64,000 nt of DNA from Mytilinidion resinicola. Lineage: Eukaryota > Ascomycota > Dothideomycetes > Mytilinidiales > Mytilinidiaceae. The notes beneath the pieces are model-generated. The model ran no database searches, had not been told where the DNA came from, and worked only from the letters and a program-made list of their open reading frames with translations. Location of the stretch: contig NW_022985437.1 in the NCBI RefSeq assembly GCF_010093595.1, positions 2,633,809 to 2,697,808 on the forward strand. Reading direction: 5' to 3'. The position numbers and the translations under genes are program-made. This document shows, piece by piece, positions 31,140-42,314 of this stretch. Numbering within the stretch: the stretch's first letter is position 1; every line of letters starts with the position of its first letter.

Positions 31140-32460
31140 TAGCTCATCGCACGGAATCCGTTAGCCATCTATCGGAACCTTCCTCGCATGATCTCTCAAG
31201 ATGCTTAATATTACATCGAATTCTACCCGACTCGGCTGGGTTTCAAGTCCTGATGGGCGCGGTACCGCGGACTTGCTATACAGCTGTCTATTCACCATAT
31301 TTCTCTGCACGTGGACGGCATATCACCCTGACGTTCCGCCACAATCCTCGACTTCTTGGGCTAACTTCATGGACAAGTTGAGCAGACGATACTCATGGTT
31401 CTGATTCCAGAGTGGGCAGTGCTAGAGGCTATTGCAGATTCCATACCAACGAAACGACTAATACGACGTATTCAGGAATTGAGAGCGCAAGTAAGTACTA
31501 ACGCTGCCACCGTTAATAGCTGTTTCAACCATGACAGCGGTGTAACATGGGTGGTCACCATTTACGACTATAGCATGCCAACAAGGCTCGATGAATATTA
31601 CAGCCGCTGACAGGCTAAGTAAGATGAGGAAGAGGGCGGCAACCTATCGCTCCTGGAGCGACGTCTAAGCCTCCCAGAACACAATATCCGGATACTACGG
31701 TCCTTCTATGCTAACGGCGTGCACGCACACTTCATTAATATGAAAGGAATGGCATTAAAACTCGAGAATGGACAGATTCATTAGCTGGACGGCCACTAGT
31801 TCGTCAACCTCGCCCAACACGGCCTCATTGAGGTGCCCGAGTTGTCGAAAAAGGATATAGAGGACCGAAGCAAAGCCGATAGCTTTGCTAAAACTCTTAC
31901 ACTTTTGCAGCTCGCCTGGTTCTTGGTCGCCACCGTCGGTAGAGCCTCACAGCATCTTCAAATCAGCACTCTTGAGATATTTACTCTCGGGAATATTGAG
32001 TGTGCCATCATAGCGTTCTTTGGCTGGTGGAATAAGCCAAAAGACGTTATGGTGTCTGATGCTTACAGTGCACGGTAGATACGACGAGGTTGCAGCTGAG
32101 GCAAATGCCGAAGGCGGAAGCCGCAACACGAGTGACTGGTCTCTGTCAGAAATGTATCCCACTATTCTCTTAGTTCTTTTGTCTGGTGCAGCATCATTTG
32201 CGTAGCATTTTTCATTCCCAACGACAACGGAATTGCTTTTTTGGCGAGTCTTTTCATGCCTTATATTGGCTCTAGGTGTCTTCCCATTTCTGATGGTTGG
32301 AAGTTTTCCTAAGTTGTGGTCGGACGTTGTAACAATTGTGTCCTTAGGATACGTTTTCGTTCGATTGTTTTTCGTCATCGAGGCTTTTGTTGCTCTAAGG
32401 TCTTTCCTAGCGGGAGTGTACGACACCTTTTCTTGGTCACAATATTTCCCTCACACCTAA
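31140..32460 (+). pseudogene. relic of a Pezizomycotina multipass membrane-protein gene
   Basis: Fragments occur in the right order for a widespread fungal family of unknown function. The N-terminal block is GWVSSPDGRGTADLLYSCLF with the hydrophobic TIFLCTWTAYH (about 31230-31330). Then come LIPEWAVLEAI (about 31400), KADSFAKTLTLLQLAWFLV and FFGWWNKPKDV (31833-32050), and a C-terminal hydrophobic block FVRLFFVIEAFVALRSF (to 32460). The reading is broken by a frame change near 31393, in-frame TAG at 31782 and 31797, a frame change after 32050, and TAG at 32203 where a Trp is expected before HFSFPT. A candidate intron begins at 31491 (GTAAGT). All core hydrophobic helices are still recognisable, so decay looks fairly recent. 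It is unlikely to make protein. Confidence 0.75.
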
Positions 32461-33367
32461 AGAGTTCCTCCATTGTTATAGCAGAGCGATGCAAGCTCCA
32501 TAACGCATAGGATACATCTAAGGTCTCCATAACTCGATAATATCCGTCACCTACTTGCAGCCTCCTACCCTCCTTGTAGATCACTTGCCTTGCAATGCGA
32601 CACCAATTCGCCGTCCGTCAACACAACAGATGCGCTCAAGAAGTCCGCGAAACACCCGACCAATACACGCGACTTTCTAATCAACTACTCCTCATACATC
32701 GCTCGACTTGCATATACTACTAAACGTAAGCGGTGGTAACGACCCCTGCGACCCTTCCGCGTGCAGTCACTTGCAAACATTTACTTTGATGCAACTTTAA
32801 ATCTAATCATCAGCGACTTCCATAAACTTCTTTACAAGTGATAGCTTGACTCACAATTGCCCATCGCTGGCTGCGAAAACCCTCTCCCATCCAAGCTACA
32901 TGGATAATTAACCCTAGTAGCCCGGACTACCTTCACTGCGTTGAACTCCATAATTTCGATCTTGTTCTATAAGACTTTCAATATGTGAAATGCATGGACC
33001 CGACAACCTCAAATAACGACGGTTGTCACTTTTTCCACGGATTTTCCCGGATTCTACAACCATGTGTTCAAGGGCCTGAAGCAGTGCATTTACAATCTTC
33101 CCACCATCATTAGCCTGACTTCATATGCACGGTCTATGAATAGACACTTTACACTGCTACACGCACTCACACACTCAATCTCACAAAACAACATTTTCGC
33201 GAAGGGGACAATGCAATGGTAAATGGATGCGTATTTCATTCCCCCGCCATCCCAAACTCCATAACCATTAAGATGATCCAGATATTACCCAGGGTATACC
33301 CAACCCGTACCTTTGGCTACTAGCCATAGCCGCCTATATTTGATGCCTACCACGACCCCCATTCCCC
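32461..33367. other. intergenic region
   Basis: AT-richer sequence lies between the relic and the transglutaminase-like gene (its 3' side). I see no gene, repeat or RNA gene. Confidence 0.5.
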
Positions 33368-35347
33368 CTAAACCAAATCCCACGCACAAACCCCCCCAAA
33401 CCCCATCCCCACCCTGCCCTTCTTCTGCTTATACTCCGCCACACTAACCCCCCTCCCATCCCGCCCGCCCAAACTCGTCACCGCAAACACACTGACCCTC
33501 TGCCCCGCCCTCCCCAACTCCCTCCTCTCCACATCGACCCACCAAACCCGCCCATCCGTCTCAAACGGCACATAATCCGCCTTCCCCCCGCCCACCCCAT
33601 TCACATGCAACACCATCGGATACATCTTCCCCTTGCCGCACCTCTCATTCTCCCAATGCGCACACGCCGCACTGAACTGAAACCTCACCCGCTCGCTCGA
33701 GCCCGCCTCGCTCTGTATATGCCTAAACGCCGGCTCAAAACTCCTCTCCCCAATCCCATGCTCCGGGAAGCAGTCCCCATACACCTGCACCCGCTCCCCG
33801 GCATCATCGCGCATATACTCGTCCCACCCCAGCACCCTGCCGTCGGTGCGGAACTGCATGCCGCCGTCCTCGGGAAAGTGCCGCGCGCCAAACTCGTTGT
33901 TCGGCATGCCGAAGAACTGTGGCTTGAAGTTGCGCTCGTAGGCTTGGCCGTTGCCGCCGCCGCCAACGTTGCCCGCGCCCCAGCAGCAGTCGACGAGCTT
34001 CCACTCGCCGCCGTCGATGCGCACGGCGTTCCACGCGTGCCCGGCGCTGAAGGGCGGGATGGGCGCGCCCGGGGCCAGGGCCGTGTGGCCGAAGCCCTTG
34101 CCGTGGCCGCCGATGACGACGGACTCGAGCCCGGCGTGGGTGGCGAGGGCGGTGAAGAGGGCGGCGTAGCCTTCGCAGACGGCGAGGCCGGTCGAGAGGG
34201 TTGAGGCCGGGGTCGAGGGTTTGAGGTTGCCGGAGAAGAAGTCGGCGACGTTGTAATCGATGTTGTGGTGCAGCCAGGTGAAGAGCGCGCGGGCTTTGTC
34301 GGTGAGGCTGGGGAAGGGCGAGGTGAGTTGGGTGGCGAGCCAGGCGAGGTCGTGCGTGGGCAGGGTGTGGCGCGGGAAGCGGGCGGCGTGAGCGTCCGGG
34401 GCGGAGAAGTCGCGGCACACGAGGCAGCTGGATGTGCTCTTTGGTTTGGAGGCTTGGAGGGCGGCGAGGTTGGGGCGGGAGGAGAGGGGGATGGGGGGCG
34501 GCGAGCCGGCGGAGTCGGGGCCAGGACGGCTGGAGGGGAGGGGTGGTGGGGTTTCGAGGTTCTTGTTGAGGCCGAATGATAGAGCGGATCGCTTTGGCGG
34601 TGCTATAGAAGCAGACCGGGGATTTGGAGTTGTGGATTGACGGGATGGGAGAGGAGGTCGAGACGGAAGGGTGGGTGGTGGTTGGATAGCCCTTGGCTCA
34701 GTTTTCTCCACCACACTTGGCGACGAGCGCGTAGGTTTCAGGGCTGTCCTCGAAGGAGTAGGCGTTGGCTCCTCCTTTGCCTTCTTTGGGGGCAGAGGAG
34801 GTAGTTTCGAAGGATCATAAGGCGGTGCTTTGACCCTATATTGTTGCCCATCACCCCCAGACGCGCCACTGAAACTCGTCCTCGTTGACCCTACCGACAC
34901 CGCCGACCGGCTCGATGCTATTGTCGAGATGGACTCCACAGACGCCTTCGTCCTTATACTGTGCTCCGAAGCCTTGCGCGGAGGAAGGCTGGGTGGGGGC
35001 GGCTGCGAGGCCACGTTCGAGTTTGTTCGCGGTGGCAGTCTCGGCGGCAGAGCAGGCTGCTGCTTCTTCGGCGGTTCCTCATTGCCATATATAGGCTGAT
35101 TCCCGATAGTTCTTGTAGAGGTAGTCCCATAGCTCTGGAGGGGAGGATTGTTCGTCGTCTGGCTCCGCGGTTCGATCAAGGGGCGTTTCGAGGGTGGAGG
35201 CGGGGGCGGTCGCGACTTCTTGACCGCTGTGTGGTCGTAGGAATATGGGGGAGGGGCTCCGGGTTCAGGATGATGCACCTTCTCAAGGTTGAGGGCAGCG
35301 ATTCGCGACTTGATGGAGGAGACGGGGGTTGCGGAGGGGTCTGCCAT
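33368..35347 (-). CDS. proline-rich transglutaminase-like (Cyk3/kyphoscoliosis-type) protein
   Basis: One exon, 659 residues. The ATG at 35347 (MADPSATPVSS) is the first Met; the frame further upstream has only TTG. Residues 1-310 are disordered with many PPPPP and PxxP stretches that look like SH3 or actin-regulator ligands. A CLVC/CRDF segment precedes a transglutaminase-like fold with the full triad Cys391 (AVCEGYAAL), His437 (GHAWNAV) and Asp453 (WKLVDCCWG). The C-terminal region is a beta-rich domain seen in kyphoscoliosis-type proteins. Fungal relatives include the cytokinesis protein Cyk3, which carries an N-terminal SH3 domain; none is visible here, so it is a paralogue or a different subfamily. 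In Cyk3 the triad is thought to be degenerate, whereas here it appears intact, so catalysis cannot be ruled out. A role at the septum is inference. Confidence 0.8.
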   Translation of the reverse strand: MADPSATPVSSIKSRIAALNLEKVHHPEPGAPPPYSYDHTAVKKSRPPPPPPSKRPLIEPRSQTTNNPPLQSYGTTSTRTIGNQPIYGNEEPPKKQQPALPPRLPPRTNSNVASQPPPPSLPPRKASEHSIRTKASVESISTIASSRSAVSVGSTRTSFSGASGGDGQQYRVKAPPYDPSKLPPLPPKKAKEEPTPTPSRTALKPTRSSPSVVEKTEPRAIQPPPTLPSRPPLPSRQSTTPNPRSASIAPPKRSALSFGLNKNLETPPPLPSSRPGPDSAGSPPPIPLSSRPNLAALQASKPKSTSSCLVCRDFSAPDAHAARFPRHTLPTHDLAWLATQLTSPFPSLTDKARALFTWLHHNIDYNVADFFSGNLKPSTPASTLSTGLAVCEGYAALFTALATHAGLESVVIGGHGKGFGHTALAPGAPIPPFSAGHAWNAVRIDGGEWKLVDCCWGAGNVGGGGNGQAYERNFKPQFFGMPNNEFGARHFPEDGGMQFRTDGRVLGWDEYMRDDAGERVQVYGDCFPEHGIGERSFEPAFRHIQSEAGSSERVRFQFSAACAHWENERCGKGKMYPMVLHVNGVGGGKADYVPFETDGRVWWVDVERRELGRAGQRVSVFAVTSLGGRDGRGVSVAEYKQKKGRVGMGFGGVCAWDLV

Positions 35348-37255
35348 TGTGGTCAGAGCTGGGGGTTGGAAGACGGTTTGTTTGGCCCAGGAGTGTATCG
35401 ACAACGGAGATGAGGAAGTTCACGATGAGATAATGACAGACAGCAGAGAGAGAGGCTGGGTGGTGGTTGACAAGAGGTGAGAGGTGGTGGATGAGGCTGT
35501 GCTGAATGGAGGATTCAAGCTTGAATCGTATGCACCACGGCGGCACAGGCATGTCCCAAGTCCTTACACGGCTTCAACACCGAGAACTTGATTATTGCGA
35601 ATTATCAGCAAGCACTTCACGCTTTGCATGCAGAACCGCAACCATTCTCCATAATCCCAATCCTCCGTCCCGTAGCCAGCGCCAAGTCTCCCGTCTCCAC
35701 CACGCAGATCGGAGGCGCACGACGCGCGAATCTTCCCTCGGGCCCTGCAAGGCCCGCCCACGAGCTGCCCCACGGCCCGAGCGCGCATCTATCTCGGGAC
35801 CCGCCAGTACCGTCCCGCCTAACCGCACACGGCATCGGCTCGTTCCACATGAGCGATCCGTCCGTCGGGCGGGCGAGAGTGGGGAAAACCAAAGTCAATC
35901 GTGAGAGCCGTGGGGAGGGATCGGAGCGGGGTAAAGAATTCATTAGGGTATGGTGGGGCACATAGATGAGACGGGATGGATGTGTGAATTGGGCTGTCAC
36001 ATTTGAAGGGCGCGGGGATGAGTGAGATCCTTGCAAAGCCAAGCTGGACAACAAGCAGCCTGAGCAAACAATGAAAGGATGGCGTGTGTCAAAAACGTAA
36101 ACATGCCATTGCCATAACAGTGTCCGAAGAATGAAAGATAACTGGTCATGAGCACTCCATACCTGGATTCATGGTCCAGTTCGTACAACAACTGCGTGCA
36201 ATCCCACTAAGCGCGCGCTGCCCCCCTTCGGCGCCTGAGGCCCACTCCCAAGGCCTCAGAGCCAGCCCTCACTATCTCCCGAACCTGCGTGGGACAAGCC
36301 ATCTCGCGCTCAGGCTGAAACAAACCCAGCTTGTCACGCCCAATGAGATAAGTCGCGGCCCTTCATCACGAACCGCACTAGAACTTGTCACACAAATCAT
36401 CCGCACTAGCCATGTCTAAGATCGTGAATTGAGGGGAACCAAGTCCCAGTAGGTACACACCCGAAACACCGTCCATCTGTCCACCTGAGTGCTAGGAACA
36501 CAACCCCCCCCGGCAAGCCATCCAGCCGAGCCCCCGAAATAGAGAGAGTTTCCGAGATACCCATCGCCCACTAACCGCCCGACCTGTTGAGAGACTGCCC
36601 CTTGCCGCCGCGCCGCCACTGTTGCCGTCCATGCCAACCAAGAACCCTAGAGCCAACTTCAAAAAAGAGAGAAAGAGTTTGCAAAGAAAGAGGAAGTATC
36701 GCTACGACCGCTGTGCGCCTCAATAAGGCGCCAAAAGGAAAGAGTACTAAAACTTTTAGAGGTTTGAAGAGTAGACTAGTGAGGTAGAGTAGAGTTCCCC
36801 CACTATCCAAAGATGCTACAATTGGGAGTGGATTGTGACACAGATTCGTTTGGAGGAAAAAGCTCAAAGGCAACAAAGCAAGTAGCAACAAACGCGCCGG
36901 TCTGAGAAAGGAGTGAGGTAAGCAACTACAATTTGGACACAAAGCAACTGGTCTGTAAAAGAAAGAAAGGCCGTTCGTAACATCGTGCTCCGCTCCCCTA
37001 CTTTCCTATAGTCTCCGCTCTCGCTCCGCTGTGTGACAACGCAAGTACTCCAAATGCACCAACAAGGAAAGTGAAAATAACAAAGGAAGCATAATAGAGA
37101 AGGAACTCCGCCCCGGTTTGCCCCCATTAAAAGTTCGGGAAAGGAATTCGTTGGTGTACTGTAGGAAAGCTAGTGGTGGTGGTGTTGTCCTAGCCAAACT
37201 TATGCGATACTCGGCGTCTGACATATGCTGCGCAATTGAATTGGAGTGACGTCGC
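35348..37255. other. intergenic region between transglutaminase-like and transcription-factor genes
   Basis: 1.9 kb without a supported gene. Overlapping 60-145-codon frames on both strands near 35500-36070 are mutual shadows with Arg/Pro/Ser-rich composition. The 3' part (36600-37250) is A-rich and may be a 3' UTR of the minus-strand factor gene that ends at 37256. Confidence 0.45.
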
Positions 37256-39370
37256 CTACCGCTTCCTCTTCTTACTCTTGTCAGGCGATATGGCGGACAT
37301 TGGGGAGTAGGCAGAAGGTGGCGCAGACATAGCTCCATCAGTCACAGACATTTCGTCTGAAGTCTTCTTGACCGGGACGCCCATGTGCCGTCCGTATCGG
37401 CCCTTCCGGCCGTTGCCTTCGTCTTCGCTGACGCATCCGTCATGCCCAATACCGGCGTCTTTGCATCGCTGGCATGGTCGCTGACGATCACATCCTTTCT
37501 TGCTCTTGCGGCAACGCTGGCAACGTGGCTTGGTAGACAGATCTTCCTCGTCGACGCCAAGCGGGTGTTGGAAATTCAGAGACGCGCTGGATGCTTTGCG
37601 CGATTGTGGGGGGAGTGATGTTGGAGAGATGGGTGCTTTGGCAGTGCCAGCAACCTTGATCTTCTTGGACGAAGGTCCGCGAGGCTTGCCAGACTTGGAG
37701 TGTTTGGAGCCAGAAACACTAGACCGCCCCTTCGAGGAGATGGATCCATTAGTCTTCGGCCGAGATCCCTGGAGATCCGCGTCGAGCATGATCTCGTCAC
37801 TACCACCCTTGAAAGATTCGTCCCTATCATCCTCGTAGTCTTCACCGCTAGTCTCTCCACTGTCGAATTCTTGGCCGTTCGCAATCGGGTTTGCTCTATA
37901 GGGTAGCATCGGCAGTTCGCCTTCACCGACATCGCTGCCCTCGTCGCTCTCTTCGCTTGACGAAGCGGCTTCAGCTTTGCCGCTTAGGGCGTCGTCGAGT
38001 GTGGAGGTCGATGTGCGACCGTGCGCCGAGATATTCGAAGCATCGCCCAGTCGCATCAACTGCAGAGCGACATCCTCATCCGATATAACACTGCCGACTG
38101 TGGGGTCTGGCGTTGGGAAGATCCCTCCGTTGGCTAAGAGACGATTGGGGGCGTATTGGGCCGAGCCACGTGTACGCGACCGGTGGCCGTGCGGCTGGCC
38201 ATTCGAGGCAGAGAACGGAGTGCTCAACCCCTGCAGGTATGAAACATCCCCATGACCGTAGCTTTGCGGCGATGGGAGGGGGTGAGCGTAGGAGAAGGTC
38301 TGCTGGTTTGTGTAGGAGAAGGGCGAGGCGCCATTGTGGCTGCTGATACGTCGCTGTGGGGAGACGGATGAGAGCGACGCTGTCATTGGCACCTGTGGAG
38401 GGACAAACAATGGTAGCTCCTATGTAAGAAAGAAGATCAGAATGGGGCCACTTGCAGGTTGGTGGGCTGTATAACGTGAACTTACAGAGCTGTCAAACTT
38501 GGCCCTCTTTCTACGACCACCTTCGACGATGTTGTCGAGAGAAATCTCGGCGCTTGCCAGCTGCTCAGCTCGACCACGGCGAGAGCTAGTGACTGACCCG
38601 TTGCCGCCATCGCTGTCACTGTATCCGTTGGCAGCATCGCCATGGGGGTCTGCGAAACTGCCGTGGGAACTACCAGTGCGACTCTTGGTTGATGGTCGAA
38701 TGCGCTTCGGGTTGGTGCTCGCAGAAGCACTACGTCGACCTCGCCCAAATTGAGGGGAGCGGCTGCGTTGCCGAGCAGTACGGGATGCTGGCCTTGATAT
38801 TTGATGGTTGAGGGAAGGAGGGAGCATTTGGAATGGCTCGTCCAGATGAGGACGTCTTGGCGACAAAGACTGGCGAGGCGCAGGGGAGTATTCTTCCGGT
38901 TCGACTTCCTCGTTCGTAACTCTTACATAGACGACCATGTTGTGGGCGAAGTTCTCGTATCTAGCAATGAGAGTGACGCCATGGCGGTCCTCAAAGCAGA
39001 CGCCTCGTCGTTCGTACAAGCCGTAGAAATTCTTGACTGTTGTAATGATCGAGTCGGTTGTATCGTGCGGGAAAATGTTCACACGCATCGGTAGTCTAGC
39101 CCGAGCCTGAGGAGACTGAGGGAGAAGTAGCTCAAAGCTAACATGCTTCGGGTCAGCTGCCTTGGTAGGAGACAAGGAGCTGGCGGGTGTGAAGTTGTTC
39201 GGCTCTTGATAGCTAGGAACAGCATATCCGTTGCTGTGGTGCTGCATCTCATACGGGGGGACACTTTGTCGTGTCATGTATTGCCGGGTTGGCGCCATCC
39301 CCTCGCTGGTCGGGTGCGGCCGTCCAGCACCCTCAGCATGGGCGTCGGTAAGCATGTTGGAGAGGTCCAT
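37256..39370 (-). CDS. transcription factor: beta-grasp-like N-terminal domain and C-terminal Zn(II)2Cys6 domain
   Basis: Exons 39370-38486 and 38419-37256, with a 66-nt intron, give 682 residues. Residues about 75-150 form a compact segment (RVNIFPHDTTDSIITTVKNF; VTLIARYENFAHNMVVYVRV) with the alternation expected of a ubiquitin-like/PB1-like fold; this is inference. A long Ser/Arg/Pro-rich region with basic NLS-like patches (RGRRSAS, GGRRKRAKF) follows. The zinc cluster lies unusually near the C-terminus: Cys595, 598, 605, 611, 614 and 624 (CQRCRKSKKGC ... CQRC). It is followed by NGRKGRYGRH and a KKRKR terminus, a likely NLS. No fungal-specific middle homology domain is seen. It is a nuclear DNA-binding regulator of unknown targets. 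I do not know the characterised orthologue by name. Confidence 0.85.
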
Positions 39371-42314
39371 TGCAAATGAGATGTTCGCGTTTGGATGTCT
39401 TCCTGGGGCTTTCCCGACCCGTTTCTAGCAATGTATATGTGTAAGGAGGCTGTTGGTTGGTGGCCACGGATACCTGTCCGGGTCGCAAGGGTCGGTGGGA
39501 GGAGAGGAGGATGAGGCAAATGATGCCAGCCCTGGATGCCGAATGTTAGCTCTGCTTCACTCTGGGATGGTCTGATAGTGCTGTATGAGTCTTGATGAGG
39601 GAGAGTGAGGCAGGATCGGGACCGTGTGGTCCTGTTAGACCCGACAGAGGCCACAAGGGTGGAGACGGAGGGCGATGACGAGTCTGGGAACTCGCACAAT
39701 GATGGGTGTTTTAGGGCAGAGGCAGTGTAGGTGCGGTCGCATATGACTGCGGGAAGATTCCACATACCAAGAAGGGTCAGATGAGCAGCAAGGTGGGTGT
39801 TGGCTTGCTCCCGTGAAGCGCCGATTCCTCGTCCCTACTGCGCTCGAGTTAGCAGTCTGGGCGGCACATCTGGGCGAGGCTTCGAGGCGATAGCATCAAA
39901 GTCGGCAGAGGGCATCTCTTACACTTTGCGAACGGATTCAAACACTGGCGGCGCAAAGTGGAGCGGTGGGCGAGTTGGGGGACAAGGAGGGCGGTGTTCA
40001 GGTGGAGAAGTGTGAGGACGAGGACGAAGCGAGCAGTTGTCAGGCTACGCAGCTAGCATGCCAGCATGTGCCGGACGAGGAACCACGACGCAACTGCAGA
40101 CACACTCCAATTCGGTAGACGCTGGCCGGCACTATGGGTTTCAGAAGCTCGAATTCAAAGAGCACATCTACAGGTCACAGGAAGTTGCTGCAGCGCTCCC
40201 CGTGACGCCCGCAACACAGGCCGCTGTCACCCAAGGGCAGCGCAACTCGACACCAAACCGGTGCTCAGATACGAGAGCACGGGCGGAGGGCGCATTAGAA
40301 CCGGAAAAGTACGCAAAACAAACCCTAGGAGCGCAACTTTGCCTATTGGCGTACACCGTTGAGGGCGAAACTGGAGCCAGACTCCCGAGCGCATACTCTT
40401 CGGCCTGCGCGGCCAATGGGACCACTAGCTATGAATGCATGCCGCAGACAAGCTCCATCGCTCCAAGAAACTCTGGAGCAGCGGAGCACTTTCTATACCG
40501 CCACGTGCGCAGCCAATGAGGTGATGCGCTGCACAATTGAGTCTATCGCCACTCTGCGGAGGGGACGCAGCACCCTGATGCGCAAGGCGACCGTGGCACC
40601 GATGCCGCCCAACTCTTGCAGTCGCGGTCGCATTCAGGTATGTAATTAGGAGACGGGGCAAGTCATTGTTTCCGCAGCTTCTCAAGCGCTGGAAGACCGA
40701 TTGGCGTCCGGCGTCTGGAGGATCTCCGCGAGCGCTCGATCCCCTCACATCAGCTATCGGAGTCGACAGCGCCCGTCCAGGTCGTCGTCCTCGAGCGGCG
40801 CTAGTCGCATCACATTCTTTGACCATGTGAAGCTACAGAGGCGCTCGGAGGATATCATGGCAACCGCTCAGTCCCGCATTCTTCCAGCAGCTTGGCGTCC
40901 GGCAAGGAGCGCGTCTGCTCCGCTGTCGCAACAGTCAATAGCGCAGAGAGGCCCCCATTCCGGATCAGGATGGAGGGCGTTGAAGATCATCTGCCATGTG
41001 CGCAACTGCAGCCGCACGGTTTAGCTTTGTGGTTGCAGGTCTTGTGTATCTAGTGGGCGTCATGCGCTGGGCGAAACACCGTCGTGCCCAGAGATAATGG
41101 CTCCCACACAGCTAAAGCCAGATCCAAACGATGCGCGATAGCCGGGCCCACCCATCCGCAGACGTGTCGCAGCCTGGGGCGCCGTCTGGGGAGAGGCGCA
41201 CGCAGCGGCGCAAAGATGAGGTTCGTGTCGCTTGCAGACGGCCAGTTTGAAACGGGAGGCAGGGCTTTTGACTGATAGGTTGCCCGCGGGCGGCAGTGGC
41301 AGTGCCGTGCCGTCAGCTGGGGCCCGCCGTCCGATGCACAGCGGCGCCAAAGGACTCGGGAGTTAGTTTAGCTGATGACGGCCTTTGTTCAGCAGGCGGC
41401 GGAGGCCATTTTGAGAGTCGTGGGCGAAAGTGGGTGCGCGGTCGTGTCATGTGCGCTCGCAGCTGGTTCGTGTCGAGCTAAAGCAGACCCTTGCGGCCGA
41501 CGCGCGAATGGCATACACGTTGCTGCAGGAACAGCCAACGCGAGGGAGCGGTCGGAATCTGCTGGGGAAGGGTCCGGCCATAGGGCTGATATAGAGGAAA
41601 ATTTATTGTAAGAGCAATTGCAGTGTTGCGGTGCGGGCGCGAAGAGGCGTGCAGAAGTTGAAGTTCGAGAGTCGTGACGAGCCACAGATGACGTTGACGA
41701 TGGCGCTAGCGGAAGATGGTTCTGCCGACGCCGGTAGCCGTTTATTGGCGGTGTCAAGGGGCAGCCACGGGTCGCCGACTCGACGGAAGCTGCGATGCAC
41801 CCAAACGGCCATCAAAACAGCAAATGCCACCGCTGGGTGAAGAGGAACAGCAGCGCATTCGCTCGGTCTCTATCCCGCCGGCCTGCACGCTCTGCCAAGT
41901 CGCTGCACGCCCGAATCGGTTGCCACGAAGCAACGGGCCAGCCGGTGCCAAGCTTTGGACCCTGGCCGGCCAATGTTTGTTTGGGGCTGGCAGGAGCGAA
42001 CAACATCGCGCTTGCTACAAAGCTACCTCCAGTTCCCAGCCGACCACAACACCCATCTCCTTGGTCTCTCACCCACGACCATTGTTCCGCGGCACCACCT
42101 TATGGAATGTTTCCTTATTGACGCGTTTGTTTTCTAGGCGGCTCCAGCTCGCTCACTGCGTCTCAATTCTTCCATCACTGCGCGGACGTCTCCTTTCCAC
42201 CATCTCCTCCGATCTGGGAACCATCTTCGCAGCTCCACATCTGACCACCACCACGCCCAGCAGCCCGCCGTGCACTGCTAACTACGCCGGGCTCCGCGTC
42301 TACCGCTTTGTAAT
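39371..42314. promoter_or_regulatory. 2.9-kb divergent intergenic region between transcription factor and cyclin genes
   Basis: No gene is supported despite many 60-160-codon frames, which overlap heavily and lack domains. The stretch is fairly GC-rich for intergenic DNA, with several CCAAT or ATTGG words (near 40341, 40411, 40513, 41969). Both flanking genes are regulators transcribed outward, and this length is large for the region. It could hold long 5' leaders, uORFs or a non-coding RNA; the sequence alone does not show which. Confidence 0.4.

Noticed and set aside
40037..40519. 160-codon plus frame in the long divergent region
   Set aside because: No domain, overlaps other frames of similar length, no splice support.
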